From assembly GCA_913776045.1 (NCBI GenBank), contig CAJYOI010000052.1:1-33110 (forward strand): a stretch of 33,110 nt of DNA, in the 5' to 3' direction. The position numbers and the translations under genes are program-made. Origin of the DNA: an uncultured Sphingomonas sp. Its GTDB lineage: Bacteria; Pseudomonadota; Alphaproteobacteria; Sphingomonadales; Sphingomonadaceae. Shown here in pieces: positions 7,383 through 15,459 of the stretch. Under the pieces are notes generated by a model. The model did no database searches. It was not told where the DNA came from and worked only from the letters and a program-made list of their open reading frames with translations. Each line of letters opens with the position of its first letter. Within the stretch, counting starts at the first letter, position 1.

Positions 7383-7904
7383 TTATTTCGGGTTGACGGC
7401 CAACAGCTCGATATCGAACACGAGCACCGCATTTCCCGGAATTGGCCCCGCGCCGCGTGCGCCATAGCCGAGCGTTGGTGGGATCCAGACGCGGTATCTG
7501 GCGCCGACCGGCATCAACTGCAGCGCTTCGGAGAAGCCCGGGACGACGTCCGACACGCCGAAATCGACCGGCTTTGCACTCCGGTCGAAGACCGTGCCAT
7601 CGGTCAGGCGACCGATGTACGCGATTCGGACGGTGTCGCTCGGGGTCGGCTTCGCGCCATCGCCAACACTCAGCACGCTATACTGCACGCCCGAAGCGGT
7701 CTGGGTAACCCCCTGCGCACCGCGGTTCCTGTCGAGGAAGGCAGCAGCAATCGCCGGGTCGATGGTCGGCTTATTACCCTTGCGCCATGCGGAGAGCGCA
7801 ACGACGACGGCCGCTGCTATCACAAGGCCGACAAGGACACCCATCCAGAACGCCTTTCGGGTCGCGAACCGCGCCGCCGCAACAGGCGGCGCGGGCGGAG
7901 GCAC
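7383..7904 (-). CDS. membrane-anchored FKBP-type peptidyl-prolyl isomerase (second of a tandem pair)
   Basis: 173 residues: one N-terminal transmembrane helix (about 19-41, FWMGVLVGLVIAAAVVVAL), a short linker, then an FKBP domain (about 70-171). The domain has SGVQYSVLSVGDG, the TDGTVFDRS turn, VVPGFSEALQLMPVGARYRVWIPP, LGYGARGAG and the IPGNAVLVFDIELL ending typical of active FKBPs. It should catalyse prolyl cis-trans isomerisation on the periplasmic side. The GTG at 7904 lies eight bases after the upstream FKBP stop, so the two are co-transcribed. An internal ATG at the start of the hydrophobic helix is an alternative start. The protein is shorter and more canonical at its C-terminus than its neighbour. 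Confidence 0.9.
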   Translation of the reverse strand: MPPPAPPVAAARFATRKAFWMGVLVGLVIAAAVVVALSAWRKGNKPTIDPAIAAAFLDRNRGAQGVTQTASGVQYSVLSVGDGAKPTPSDTVRIAYIGRLTDGTVFDRSAKPVDFGVSDVVPGFSEALQLMPVGARYRVWIPPTLGYGARGAGPIPGNAVLVFDIELLAVNPK

Positions 7905-7912
7905 AGGCTCGT

Positions 7913-8524
7913 TCAGCGGACGGGCTGGGCCGGCGCGCCGCCGGGCATGGCCCCACCGGGCAGACCGCCCGCGCCACCCCGCATCTGCTGCATCTGCTGC
8001 ATCTGCATCTGGCGGACGACCGATTCGGGCAGGAAGTCGAGCAGTTCGACCTCGAACTCCAGCACCTGCTTGGCGAGTTCGGCCGCCTTGCCGTCGAGCG
8101 GCGGGGCACCGGCCGGGCGCGGGCCGCCATAGCCGAGTTCCGGCTTGATCCAGACCTGATACTTGGCGCCCTTCGGCATCAGCTTCAGCACTTCGGAGAA
8201 GCCCGGGACGACGCCGGCGACCGGCATCGGCGTCGGCTGCTGGCTCTGGTCGAAGATCGTCCCGTCGGGCAGTTTGCCGACATAGTTGATCAGCGCGACG
8301 TCGCTGTCGGTCGGCTTGGCGCCCGAGCCCGGCTTCAGCACCTTGTACTGCAGGCCCGATGCGGTCGTTATCACACCCGCCTTGCGGCCGTTCGCGGTCA
8401 GGAAATCGACCGGCGCCTGCCAGGCAAGCGCGGCCGCGCCGACGACCGCCAGCAGCAAGCCGAGCACCAGGAAGGTGATGTAGCGGCGCTTGACCGGCTG
8501 AATCGGAACGGCGGTGACCGACAT
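7913..8524 (-). CDS. membrane-anchored FKBP-type peptidyl-prolyl isomerase with Met/Gln-rich tail
   Basis: 203 residues: an N-terminal transmembrane helix (about 16-35, TFLVLGLLLAVVGAAAL), an FKBP domain (about 53-165; SGLQYKVLKPGSG, PDGTIFDQS, VVPGFSEVLKLMPKGAKYQVWIKPELGYG) and a low-complexity tail of about 35 residues containing MQMQQMQQM and a Gly/Pro/Ala stretch. The usual IPPN-type loop before the last strand is replaced by a longer GAPPLDGKAAELAKQ segment. It is clearly a paralogue of the following gene, from a tandem duplication. ATG 8524 is the start. It lies downstream of rpsU on the same strand with a hairpin in between. Confidence 0.9.
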   Translation of the reverse strand: MSVTAVPIQPVKRRYITFLVLGLLLAVVGAAALAWQAPVDFLTANGRKAGVITTASGLQYKVLKPGSGAKPTDSDVALINYVGKLPDGTIFDQSQQPTPMPVAGVVPGFSEVLKLMPKGAKYQVWIKPELGYGGPRPAGAPPLDGKAAELAKQVLEFEVELLDFLPESVVRQMQMQQMQQMRGGAGGLPGGAMPGGAPAQPVR

Positions 8525-8593
8525 AACGGGCCCAGTGCTGCTATGCGACCGACACGAGGCCCGGCCGCGTAAGTTGAGAAAGTTGAGAGCTGT

Positions 8594-8616
8594 GGAGCGA
8601 AACCAACTTTCGCTCC
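8594..8616 (-). terminator. perfect hairpin after rpsU, possible terminator or processing site
   Basis: GGAGCGAAA (8594-8602) and TTTCGCTCC (8608-8616) form a perfect nine-pair stem with a five-base loop. On the minus strand it lies just past the rpsU stop, but no T-run follows directly. Instead the transcript continues into a pyrimidine-rich tandem repeat (two 9-base units at 8571-8588). It may end or partly attenuate rpsU messages before the FKBP genes. Confidence 0.5.
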
Positions 8617-8634
8617 CCGCCCCGAGCCGACGGC

Positions 8635-8841
8635 TTACTTCGCGCCGTCACGCTCCATGCGCTTGCGCTCCAGCTTGCGCGCGCGACGCACGGCGGCCGC
8701 ACGCTCGCGAGCGCGCTTTTCCGACGGCTTCTCATAGTGGCGACGCAGCTTCATTTCGCGATAGACACCCTCGCGCTGCAGCTTCTTCTTGAGCGCGCGG
8801 AGGGCCTGGTCGACGTTGTTATCGCGAACGATGATCTGCAT
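8635..8841 (-). CDS. rpsU: 30S ribosomal protein S21
   Basis: A 68-residue, very basic protein with the S21 signature: [20 protein letters not shown] at the N-terminus, then [21 protein letters not shown] and an Arg/Ala/Lys-rich C-terminal helix ([20 protein letters not shown]). It binds the small ribosomal subunit near the mRNA start region. ATG 8841 gives the standard N-terminus; a TTG nine bases upstream would add MSF and is unlikely. CGGAG about 12 bases upstream could act as ribosome site. A stable hairpin separates it from the downstream FKBP genes. Confidence 0.97.
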   Translation of the reverse strand: MQIIVRDNNVDQALRALKKKLQREGVYREMKLRRHYEKPSEKRARERAAAVRRARKLERKRMERDGAK

Positions 8842-9022
8842 AAAACTCAAAAGCTCCGGATCGATAGATAAGCGGCGCCGCGAACAGCGTCCGCGCCGGC
8901 AAGTGGCGGCCCACTAGCAGGCGATTCCCAGTTTTTCAAGGCGCCACGGTCGGGAATCGACCGATCAGCGGTTAAGACCGGCCGAGACGACACGCCGCCC
9001 CCGGCCAGAAAAGCAAAAGCCC

Positions 9023-10309
9023 TTACTGCACCTCCACCCGCGCCAGGCGGGGGCTTAGCAGGTGAACGGCGGCCAAGGCGACGAAATAGGCGCTGCCGGC
9101 GATCGCGAACAACACGCTGTAATTGTTGTTGGTCGCGTCCAGGATGTAACCGGTGAACAGCGCCATCCCCATGCCGCCGATCGCGCCGACGGTGCCGCCG
9201 ATGCCTACGACCGATCCGACCGCCCCGCGCGGGAACATGTCCGACGGCAGCGCATAGAGGTTGGCCGAGAACGCCTGATGCGCCGCGGTCGCCAGACCGA
9301 TGACGAGCACCGCACCCCACACGCTGGAGATTTCCTGCGCGAAGAAGATCGGCAGGACACAGGTTGCGCAGATCGCCATCGTCACCTTGCGGGCGAAATT
9401 CGGCGTCTTACCCGCGGCGATCAGCTTCGACGACAGCCACCCGCCGGCGATCGAGCCGACGTCCGAGATGAGGTAGATGGCGGCGAGCGGCAGCCCGAAG
9501 GTCTTCAAGTCCATGTCGTAGCGGTCGAACAGATAGCCCGGCAACCAGAACAGGAAGAACCACCAGATCGGATCGATGAAGAATTTGCCGAGCGCAAACG
9601 CCCAGGTTTCCTTGACGCGCAGCACCTGGCCCCAGGTCAGCGGCGTGACGGGATCGACCGGATCCTGCTGGATATAGTCGAGTTCGGGCGTCGAGACGCG
9701 CGGATGCTCGCTCGGGTGGCGATAGATCGCCCACCAGGCGACCAGCCAGACGATGCCGAAGATGCCGGTGACGTAGAAAGCCACCCGCCAGTCGAACATC
9801 AGCACCAGCCACGGCACCAGCAGGGGCGTGATGATGGCGCCCACGTTTGCGCCCGCATTGAACAGGCCGATCGCGTAGGCGCGCTCCTTTTGCGGGAACC
9901 AGTCGGTCACAGCCTTGATGCCGGCCGGAAAATTGCCCGATTCGCCGATGCCGAGGCCGAAGCGGGCCATGGCGAAAGTGGTGATCGACGTCGCCAGGCC
10001 GTGCGCCATGTGGCTGATCGTCCAGATGATGATCGCGATCGTGTAGCCCGCCCGCGCGCCGACCGCGTCGACGATCTTGCCGAAGCCGATGTAGCCGATC
10101 GCGTAGGCGACCTGGAACCAGAAGACGATCGCGGCGAAATCGCTTTCGGTCCAGCCGAACTCGCCCTTCAACGTCGGCTTCAGCACGCCGATCATCTGGC
10201 GGTCGACATAGTTGATCGCGGTCGCCGCGAACAGCATCGCGACGATGACCCAGCGATAGCGGCCGACGCGTTCGGTCGCGGCCTGTGGAATTGATGCGTC
10301 GGTTGCCAT
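9023..10309 (-). CDS. MFS transporter, hexuronate/anion:cation symporter type
   Basis: 428 residues with twelve predicted membrane helices in two halves and a central cytoplasmic loop (about 190-230). The pattern fits the anion:cation symporter branch of the major facilitator superfamily: INYVDRQMIGVLKPTLKGEFGW near helix 1, ARFGLGIGESGNFPAGIKAVTDWFP in helix 4 and the loop after it, and helix 5 GLFNAGANVGAIITPLLVPWL. Related proteins (ExuT-like) carry glucuronate, galacturonate or similar sugar acids with protons. It lies 39 bases after the hydratase on the same strand, opposite a LacI gene, so uptake of a sugar acid broken down by the hydratase is the likely job. The exact substrate cannot be read from sequence. 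Confidence 0.88.
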   Translation of the reverse strand: MATDASIPQAATERVGRYRWVIVAMLFAATAINYVDRQMIGVLKPTLKGEFGWTESDFAAIVFWFQVAYAIGYIGFGKIVDAVGARAGYTIAIIIWTISHMAHGLATSITTFAMARFGLGIGESGNFPAGIKAVTDWFPQKERAYAIGLFNAGANVGAIITPLLVPWLVLMFDWRVAFYVTGIFGIVWLVAWWAIYRHPSEHPRVSTPELDYIQQDPVDPVTPLTWGQVLRVKETWAFALGKFFIDPIWWFFLFWLPGYLFDRYDMDLKTFGLPLAAIYLISDVGSIAGGWLSSKLIAAGKTPNFARKVTMAICATCVLPIFFAQEISSVWGAVLVIGLATAAHQAFSANLYALPSDMFPRGAVGSVVGIGGTVGAIGGMGMALFTGYILDATNNNYSVLFAIAGSAYFVALAAVHLLSPRLARVEVQ

Positions 10310-10348
10310 CTGGAGAACCCTCTCGTCGTCGGGCTTGTGCCCGTTATA

Positions 10349-11149
10349 TCAGCCCGTGATCGTGCAGCGCACTGGATAGCGCCCGTCGAACCGCGCCTCG
10401 ACCGTGTCACCGATCTCAACCGGATGGACACCGGTCACCGCGCCGCTGGAAATCCACTGGCCGGCCCGCAGCGCGATGCCGCGGCGTGCGGCCAGGTTGA
10501 ACAGGAAGGCGGCGGCGCCGAACGGGCCGTCGAGCATGTCGGCGGCGCGCGCACTGCCGATGACCGCGCCGTTGATCAGCAATTCGACGCCCCAGGCGTT
10601 GACGTCCCCGTCCCGCCAGCCGGGAATCGCGTCGCCGATCACCATCCCGTTGTTGTTGCCGTAATCGGATACCGTCACCGGCGGGCCGTCGGCGTTGATG
10701 CCGGGATAGGGCGACGATGCGACTTCGATGCCGGCATGGACCGCATCGATCAGCGGCAGGGCGGTTTCGATCGTATAGTCCGACTTCGCCGGGTCGGGCG
10801 CGGTGCCGATGCGCAGCAGATATTCCGCCTCCGCCGCGCCGAAGCCATCGCGGAACACGGGCATATCGACCGATGCGCCGCCGGTGGCGGTCACGATCTG
10901 GTCGGTGAAGATCGGCCCGGCCAGCCGGTTCGCGCCCAAGCGCGCGGAATGCGGCGGATTGATCTTGCCCAGCTTCCACCCGCCGACCGCGCGGCCGTCG
11001 TGGCGGAGTGCTGCGTCCTGCACCTGATAGGCCTGGTCCAGCGTCTCGGGCGCCGGGCCCGGATAGGTAGCCATCGCCCGCCCCTCGCGACGCGCACCGA
11101 CGAAGGCACGCGCGATATCCTCGGCCGCGTTGAAACCGGTGTCCGTCAA
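10349..11149 (-). CDS. 2-keto-4-pentenoate hydratase / FAH-family enzyme
   Basis: About 266 residues of the fumarylacetoacetase-fold hydratase group. Visible features are an N-terminal helix region (AAEDIARAFVGARREGRA), YQVQDAALRHDGRAVGGWKLG, AAEAEYLLRI with acidic metal ligands, IDAVHAGIEVASSPYPG, VSDYGNNNGMVIGD and SGAVTGVHPVEIGD near the end. Such enzymes hydrate or hydrolyse 2-keto acids from aromatic or sugar-acid breakdown. Homology extends upstream of the internal ATG at 11074. The TTG at 11149, five bases after AAGGGGGG on the minus strand, is therefore the better start. A candidate LacI operator lies within its first codons. It heads a two-gene unit with the MFS transporter. Confidence 0.85.
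   Translation of the reverse strand: MTDTGFNAAEDIARAFVGARREGRAMATYPGPAPETLDQAYQVQDAALRHDGRAVGGWKLGKINPPHSARLGANRLAGPIFTDQIVTATGGASVDMPVFRDGFGAAEAEYLLRIGTAPDPAKSDYTIETALPLIDAVHAGIEVASSPYPGINADGPPVTVSDYGNNNGMVIGDAIPGWRDGDVNAWGVELLINGAVIGSARAADMLDGPFGAAAFLFNLAARRGIALRAGQWISSGAVTGVHPVEIGDTVEARFDGRYPVRCTITG
11132..11143. promoter_or_regulatory. candidate LacI-family operator, copy 1
   Basis: GAAACCGGTGTC is a near-palindrome (10 of 12 positions symmetric) around a central ACCGGT, the usual form of LacI-family operators. An identical copy starts exactly 60 bases away at 11192, and the pair flanks the divergent start region of the hydratase and the LacI gene. This copy falls in codons 3-6 of the hydratase reading frame, downstream of its likely transcription start, which suits repression. 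Confidence 0.6.
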
Positions 11150-11191
11150 GCCAACCCCCCTTACCAAAACCTTCGGTCTCTTCGTTTAGGG

Positions 11192-11203
11192 GAAACCGGT
11201 GTC
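11192..11203. promoter_or_regulatory. candidate LacI-family operator, copy 2
   Basis: Second identical GAAACCGGTGTC, 60 bases from copy 1, between the divergent hydratase and LacI genes. It overlaps the possible GTG start at 11199 of the regulator, which is one argument for the later ATG start at 11259. Two sites at this spacing could allow DNA looping or joint control of both promoters. Confidence 0.6.
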
Positions 11204-11258
11204 AGCGACAAGGGACGAAACGCTTCCGCTCGGCCCGTCGCCCCGCTACACCAGCGCC

Positions 11259-12287
11259 ATGAAGAGCGAGGGCAAGTCCACGATCAACGACGTCGCGCGG
11301 ATTGCCGGCGTTTCCAAGAAGACCGTCAGCCGGGTGATCAACCGATCCACGCTGCTGAACGACGAAACCCGCGCGAAGGTCGAAAAGGTCATCGAGGAAC
11401 TGGGCTATGTGCCCAATCCGCAGGCGCGCGCGCTGGCGCTGCGCCGCAATTTCCTGATCGGGCTGATTCACGACAATCCCAACGCGCAGATGGTGCTGGG
11501 TGTGCAGCAGGGCATTCTCGAGGCGATTCGTGACACCGATTTCGCGTTGGTCGTCCGCCCCGTCGATCGTGGATCGCCGACGATGCTGGAGGATATTCGC
11601 GGATTTCTGGAACGCCAGCGGCTGTTCGGGGTGATGCTGCTGCCCCCGATCAGCGAGAACGACGCGTTGGCTCGCGTCTGTCGCGAAGCCGGGGCGCGCT
11701 ATGTTCGAATGGGCTCGGCCAAGCTCGACGACGATACCCACGCCGTCGCGTCGAACGACCGCGAGGCGGTGGCTGCCGCCACCCGCCATCTGATCGAGGC
11801 CGGGCATCGCCGTATCGGGCTGGTCCAGGGGCCGCACGGCTTCCGATCGGCGGCCGAACGCCGCGCCGGGTTCGAAATGGCGATGGAAGAGGCAGGACTT
11901 AAGGTGCCGCGCAGCCTGATCGTCGAGGGGTCGTACCGTTTCGAAAGCGGCGTTGCGGCGGGCGACCGGCTGCTCGATGCGAGCCCGCGCCCGACCGCGA
12001 TCATCAGTTCGAACGACGAAATGGCCGCCGGGGTCATTCAGGCGGCGCGGCAACGTGGGCTGTCGGTACCCGAGGATCTCTCGATCGTCGGCTTCGACGA
12101 TACCGCGACCGCGACGCACATGTGGCCGCCACTGACCACGGTGCGCTGGCCGATCATCCCGATGGCTCGTGCCGCCGCGTCCAAACTGCTAGCCGGCACC
12201 ATCGAGGGCGAGGACGACGCGGAGGAACCTTCGCTGTTCCTGTCGACCCTGATCCGCCGCGCCAGCGTTGCGGCGCCGAAGGAATAA
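11259..12287 (+). CDS. LacI-family transcriptional regulator
   Basis: 342 residues. The N-terminal helix-turn-helix and hinge are clear: STINDVARIAGVSKKTVSRVINRS, then NDETRAKVEKVIEELGYVPNPQARALALRR. A periplasmic-binding-protein-like sensor domain follows (about 60-335) with GHRRIGLVQGP, RRAGFEMAMEEAGL, PTAIISSNDEMAAGVIQAARQRG and SIVGFDDT. It should bind DNA as a dimer and respond to a sugar or sugar acid. ATG 11259 places the HTH seven residues in, as in homologues. A GTG at 11199 with AGGGG six bases upstream is an alternative that would add 20 unstructured residues. It is divergent from the hydratase-transporter unit and likely controls it. Confidence 0.92.
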   Translation: MKSEGKSTINDVARIAGVSKKTVSRVINRSTLLNDETRAKVEKVIEELGYVPNPQARALALRRNFLIGLIHDNPNAQMVLGVQQGILEAIRDTDFALVVRPVDRGSPTMLEDIRGFLERQRLFGVMLLPPISENDALARVCREAGARYVRMGSAKLDDDTHAVASNDREAVAAATRHLIEAGHRRIGLVQGPHGFRSAAERRAGFEMAMEEAGLKVPRSLIVEGSYRFESGVAAGDRLLDASPRPTAIISSNDEMAAGVIQAARQRGLSVPEDLSIVGFDDTATATHMWPPLTTVRWPIIPMARAAASKLLAGTIEGEDDAEEPSLFLSTLIRRASVAAPKE

Positions 12288-12298
12288 GCAGCGACGCG

Positions 12299-12796
12299 TC
12301 AGGCGGCTGAATAGTCGGGTGGCGGCGCCGTCCACCGCAGGATGCCGACGATCAGGCGTGCGGTCATCGCCGCGCCGATGGCGATGCCGATCGTGGTCGC
12401 CGTGTTCGCCGATGCCGGCACGATCGCGGCCCAGGCTCCACAGGCAAATTTGGCCGCGAATACACCGAGATACAGGATCAGCGGTACGGGCGATCCCGGC
12501 TGACGCACGCGGCCACCGGCCAGTTGCTGACCGCGCGGGTCAGGCAGCACCTGCCCGCTCGCGCCGCCGATCACCGCCCCTGCGATCCACGCCGCGACAG
12601 CGGAGATCAGCCCGACGTGCTGAGCGAATGCCGCTACGCCGAAGAGCGACCAGACCAGAAAGGCTATGGAGGGAATCACCGCGACCGCGACAGGCACGTC
12701 GCGCGTGCGCAATCGCCGGACGCCCAGGACGACGAGCCCGACAAGGAGAGCGTAGACCCAGGCCGGTGCGCCGGTCGCAATGTTCGATGCGTGCAT
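12299..12796 (-). CDS. small multi-pass inner-membrane protein
   Basis: 165 residues with about five hydrophobic helices: APAWVYALLVGLVVLGVRRLR, VAVIPSIAFLVWSLFGVAAF, LISAVAAWIAGAVIGGA, PLILYLGVFAAKFACGAWAA and TIGIAIGAAMTARLIVGILRW. The opening (MHASNIATGAPAWVYALLVGL, then VRRLRTRDV) is like a family of short uncharacterised bacterial membrane proteins; function is unknown. ATG 12796 is preferred to the longer reading from 12835, because the extra residues are not hydrophobic or conserved-looking. It converges with the LacI gene, leaving only 11 bases between the stops. Confidence 0.7.
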   Translation of the reverse strand: MHASNIATGAPAWVYALLVGLVVLGVRRLRTRDVPVAVAVIPSIAFLVWSLFGVAAFAQHVGLISAVAAWIAGAVIGGASGQVLPDPRGQQLAGGRVRQPGSPVPLILYLGVFAAKFACGAWAAIVPASANTATTIGIAIGAAMTARLIVGILRWTAPPPDYSAA

Positions 12797-12974
12797 GATT
12801 GTCCCCAAACCGGGCCGATCGCGAGCGAGCGGCACGAAATATCCCCGCCAGCATCAGACCACGTCATCGCGGCTGCCGCAATCCCGGGCGCGGCAACATG
12901 ACCAAGATGTAATGCAACATCGCCCCGGCGCCGGCGGTTTGACCAGACGTCACTTCGGACGAATGGAGGCTCAC

Positions 12975-13187
12975 ATGCGCTTCGTTGCTTCGCTTTCCCT
13001 CCCGCTAGCCATGATGGCGGCAATGCCCGCTTCGGCGAAAGGCTGTATCCGCGGCGCGGCGGCGGGCGCCGTTGCCGGGCATATGGTCGGCAAGGGTCAC
13101 GCGGTACTCGGTGCGATGGCCGGCTGTGCCGCCGTCCACCATCACTATGCCAAACAGGCCAAGGCGCAGGCGGCGACGCGGAAGTAA
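12975..13187 (+). CDS. small secreted glycine-zipper protein
   Basis: 70 residues. A clear signal peptide (MRFVASLSLPLAMMAAMPASA, cleavage likely after ASA) is followed by a glycine-zipper segment with regularly spaced Gly (RGAAAGAVAGHMVGKGHAVLGAMAG), then a His/Lys/Ala-rich tail with HHHYAKQAKAQAA. Glycine-zipper proteins of this size often insert in or associate with the outer membrane; the specific role is unknown. GGAGG six bases before ATG 12975 fixes the start and rules out the ATG at 12963. The two cysteines (mature region) could form a disulfide. Confidence 0.75.
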   Translation: MRFVASLSLPLAMMAAMPASAKGCIRGAAAGAVAGHMVGKGHAVLGAMAGCAAVHHHYAKQAKAQAATRK

Positions 13188-13199
13188 GCCGCGGTCTTC

Positions 13200-14048
13200 T
13201 TACGAGCCGAACGCCCAGCGCACCGCACCGGCCACCGATCGCGCGCCGGTGCGGATCAGCGGCGCCTTCGCCCCCACGCCGACACCGTGCATCGCCTGCG
13301 CCCACGGCGGCAGCAGGTCGACCGCGGCCTGGAAGGTCAGCGCCTGCACTGGCGCCGCCGCACGGCTGGGTGCGGGCTGGTCGAGCACGAAGCGGGCGAC
13401 TTCGCGTGTGCGGTAATCGACGCGCAGTTCGGGCCGCATCGCGGTGACGAGCGCATCGGCCTCGACGCGGGTGCGGGGCGCGGGGTCGGTGCCGAGCTTT
13501 TCGGCCAAAATGGCGAATTCGGCGAAATAGACGTCCTGCTCCGCCGGCGTCAGCGGCGTGCGGCCGTAGCGCTGCCACGCGGCGAGGAAGGCGATGCTTT
13601 CGCTGACATGCACCCACGCCAGCAAGTGGGGATCATCGGCGCGGTAGGGTGTGCCGTCGGGCAGCGTCCCGGCGACCACACGATGGATCTGATTGACCCG
13701 CGCGACGATCGCATCGGCATCCTCGCGCGCGCCATAGGTCGTAACGGCGATGAACCGTGCGGTGCGGTGGAGGCGCCCGCGCATGTCCGCGCGGAAATTG
13801 GAGTGATCCCATACCCCGGCCAGCACTTTGGGGTGCAGCATCTGAAGTAGCAGCGCGGTGACCCCACCGATCAGCATCGCAGTGGGGTCGCCGTGCACAC
13901 GCCGGATGACGCTGCCTTCGGGAAAATAGCCGGGCCGGTCGTAAGGGTTGATCGGTTTCGGGGGCGCTGCCGTACCGTTGATGGCACCGCGGACTTCTCC
14001 GACGATACGGGTCCTGAGCGCTTTGGCAAAGACGGCGGGCAACGGCAT
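13200..14048 (-). CDS. oxygenase MpaB family protein (DUF2236)
   Basis: 282 residues with the hallmarks of the MpaB/DUF2236 family, heme-linked oxygenases that include latex-clearing-type enzymes. Visible are RRVHGDPTAMLIGGVTALLLQMLHPKVLAGVWDHS with the conserved His, RLHRTARFIAVTTYG, RVNQIHRVVAGTLPDGTPYRADDPHLLAWVHVSE and a helical C-terminal region. The substrate is unknown. ATG 14048 is chosen; a strong purine run AAGGGGAGG lies about 40 bases upstream but no good start follows it at normal spacing, so an alternative start there is possible. It is divergent from the M28 peptidase and convergent with the glycine-zipper gene (12 bases between the stops). Confidence 0.85.
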   Translation of the reverse strand: MPLPAVFAKALRTRIVGEVRGAINGTAAPPKPINPYDRPGYFPEGSVIRRVHGDPTAMLIGGVTALLLQMLHPKVLAGVWDHSNFRADMRGRLHRTARFIAVTTYGAREDADAIVARVNQIHRVVAGTLPDGTPYRADDPHLLAWVHVSESIAFLAAWQRYGRTPLTPAEQDVYFAEFAILAEKLGTDPAPRTRVEADALVTAMRPELRVDYRTREVARFVLDQPAPSRAAAPVQALTFQAAVDLLPPWAQAMHGVGVGAKAPLIRTGARSVAGAVRWAFGS

Positions 14049-14136
14049 CAGCGTGAGAACGCGCGTGTCGGCGATTCGCAACCTCCCCTTCACAAGCCCT
14101 TGAGCGACAATGCGAAGTGGGCAACAACCTGCCCCC

Positions 14137-15435
14137 ATGATCCGCCATACGCTTGCCCTCGCCGCCGTCCTTGCGCCCCTGCCCGCCGTCGCGCAGGACC
14201 GCCCCTCCCCCGCGCGGCTGGAGTCGACCGTGCGCGCGCTCGCCGGGTTCGGGACACGGCATTCGCTGTCGTCCACGACCGACCCCAAGCGCGGGATCGG
14301 GGCTGCGCGCGACTGGGCTGCGGCAAAGTTCCGAAAAATCGCCGCCGGCTGCAACGGCTGCCTGACGGTCGAGCGGCTGTCGCGCCGCTTCACCGGGCCG
14401 CGCGCGCCGAACGGGGTGGTCATCGAGGACGTACTTGGTATCCAGCCGGGCACCGACCCCAACCGCGTCGTCATCATCGGCGGGCACATCGATTCGATGC
14501 CGAGCGACGTGATGGATTTCACCTCCGATGCGCCGGGCGCGAACGACGACGCGTCGGGCGTGGCGGTGGTGTTGGAGGCGGCGCGCATCCTGTCGAAGAA
14601 AAAATACGCCGCGACGATCATCTACGCCGTGTTCTCGGGCGAGGAACAGGGCCTGTGGGGCGCGACCCTGCTGGCCGATACGGTTAAGGCGCGCGGGTGG
14701 CAGGTCAGCGCGATGCTGAACAACGACATCGTCGGCAATGCGATCTCGCAAGGCGGCGTGAAGACCGGTGACCGGGTGCGTGTCTTCTCCGAAGGCGTCC
14801 GCGCCGCCGACAGCCTGGTCGACCAGATGACACGGCGGATGGACGGCAGCGAAGACGACGGTCCCAGCCGCGCGCTGGCAAAATATGTCGATACCGTCGC
14901 CGACAGACTGCCGGGCAGGTTCGACGTCTTCGTCGACCGCCGCCCCGACCGCTTCGGCCGCGGCGGGGATCACGAACCCTTCCTGGCGCTCGGCTATCCG
15001 GCGGTGCGGTTCACGTCCGGTGGCGAGAATTGGGATCGCCAGCACCAGAATGTCCGCACCGAAAACGGCCGCGAATACGGCGACCTGCCCGAGGCGATGG
15101 ACTTCGACTATCTGGCGAAGGTAGCCGCGGTGAACGTTGCGGCGCTCGGCCAACTCGCCGCCGCTCCGCCCGCGCCAAGTGCGGTGACGATTGCCGGCGC
15201 CCTGTCGCGCGATACGACGGTCACCTGGGCGCCGGTGCCGGGCGCCACCGCGTACAAGGTCGTGTGGCGGCGCAACGACGGTCAGTCCTGGCAGGACGCC
15301 CGCACGATCACCGGCGCGACGACGACGGTGCTGAAGGAGGTGCCGGTCGACGATCATTTCGTCGGCGTGGCGGCGGTCGGCGCGGACGGGTCGGAGAGCC
15401 TGGTCACCTTCGCCGGACGCGCGCCGCGGCGGTGA
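14137..15435 (+). CDS. secreted M28-family zinc aminopeptidase
   Basis: 432 residues. A signal peptide (MIRHTLALAAVLAPLPAVAQ) sends it to the periplasm or outside. The M28 di-zinc core is complete: His117 in GGHIDSM, bridging Asp137 in GANDDASG, the Glu pair 169/170 in SGEEQG, Asp197 in NNDIVGN and His279 in GGDHEPF. It should remove N-terminal residues from peptides. The last 85 or so residues (from about 348) form a beta-rich, fibronectin-III-like domain with TVTWAPVPGATAYKVVWRR, probably for binding or stability. ATG 14137 places the signal peptide correctly. The gene is divergent from the MpaB-family gene over 88 bases and convergent with the glycosyltransferase. Confidence 0.9.
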   Translation: MIRHTLALAAVLAPLPAVAQDRPSPARLESTVRALAGFGTRHSLSSTTDPKRGIGAARDWAAAKFRKIAAGCNGCLTVERLSRRFTGPRAPNGVVIEDVLGIQPGTDPNRVVIIGGHIDSMPSDVMDFTSDAPGANDDASGVAVVLEAARILSKKKYAATIIYAVFSGEEQGLWGATLLADTVKARGWQVSAMLNNDIVGNAISQGGVKTGDRVRVFSEGVRAADSLVDQMTRRMDGSEDDGPSRALAKYVDTVADRLPGRFDVFVDRRPDRFGRGGDHEPFLALGYPAVRFTSGGENWDRQHQNVRTENGREYGDLPEAMDFDYLAKVAAVNVAALGQLAAAPPAPSAVTIAGALSRDTTVTWAPVPGATAYKVVWRRNDGQSWQDARTITGATTTVLKEVPVDDHFVGVAAVGADGSESLVTFAGRAPRR

Positions 15436-15459
15436 CCTCCCGCCCGGTGCGCGCGTCGG

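Noticed and set aside
7720-7733. GTTCC on the plus strand with TAAC upstream, a reversed EcfG-like match within the second FKBP
   Set aside because: The spacing is 15, it lies inside a coding region and no gene start follows at the right distance.
9062-10294. Long plus-strand open frame opposite the MFS transporter
   Set aside because: Rich in Arg, Asp and His with no domain pattern; the minus-strand frame has clear transporter helices.
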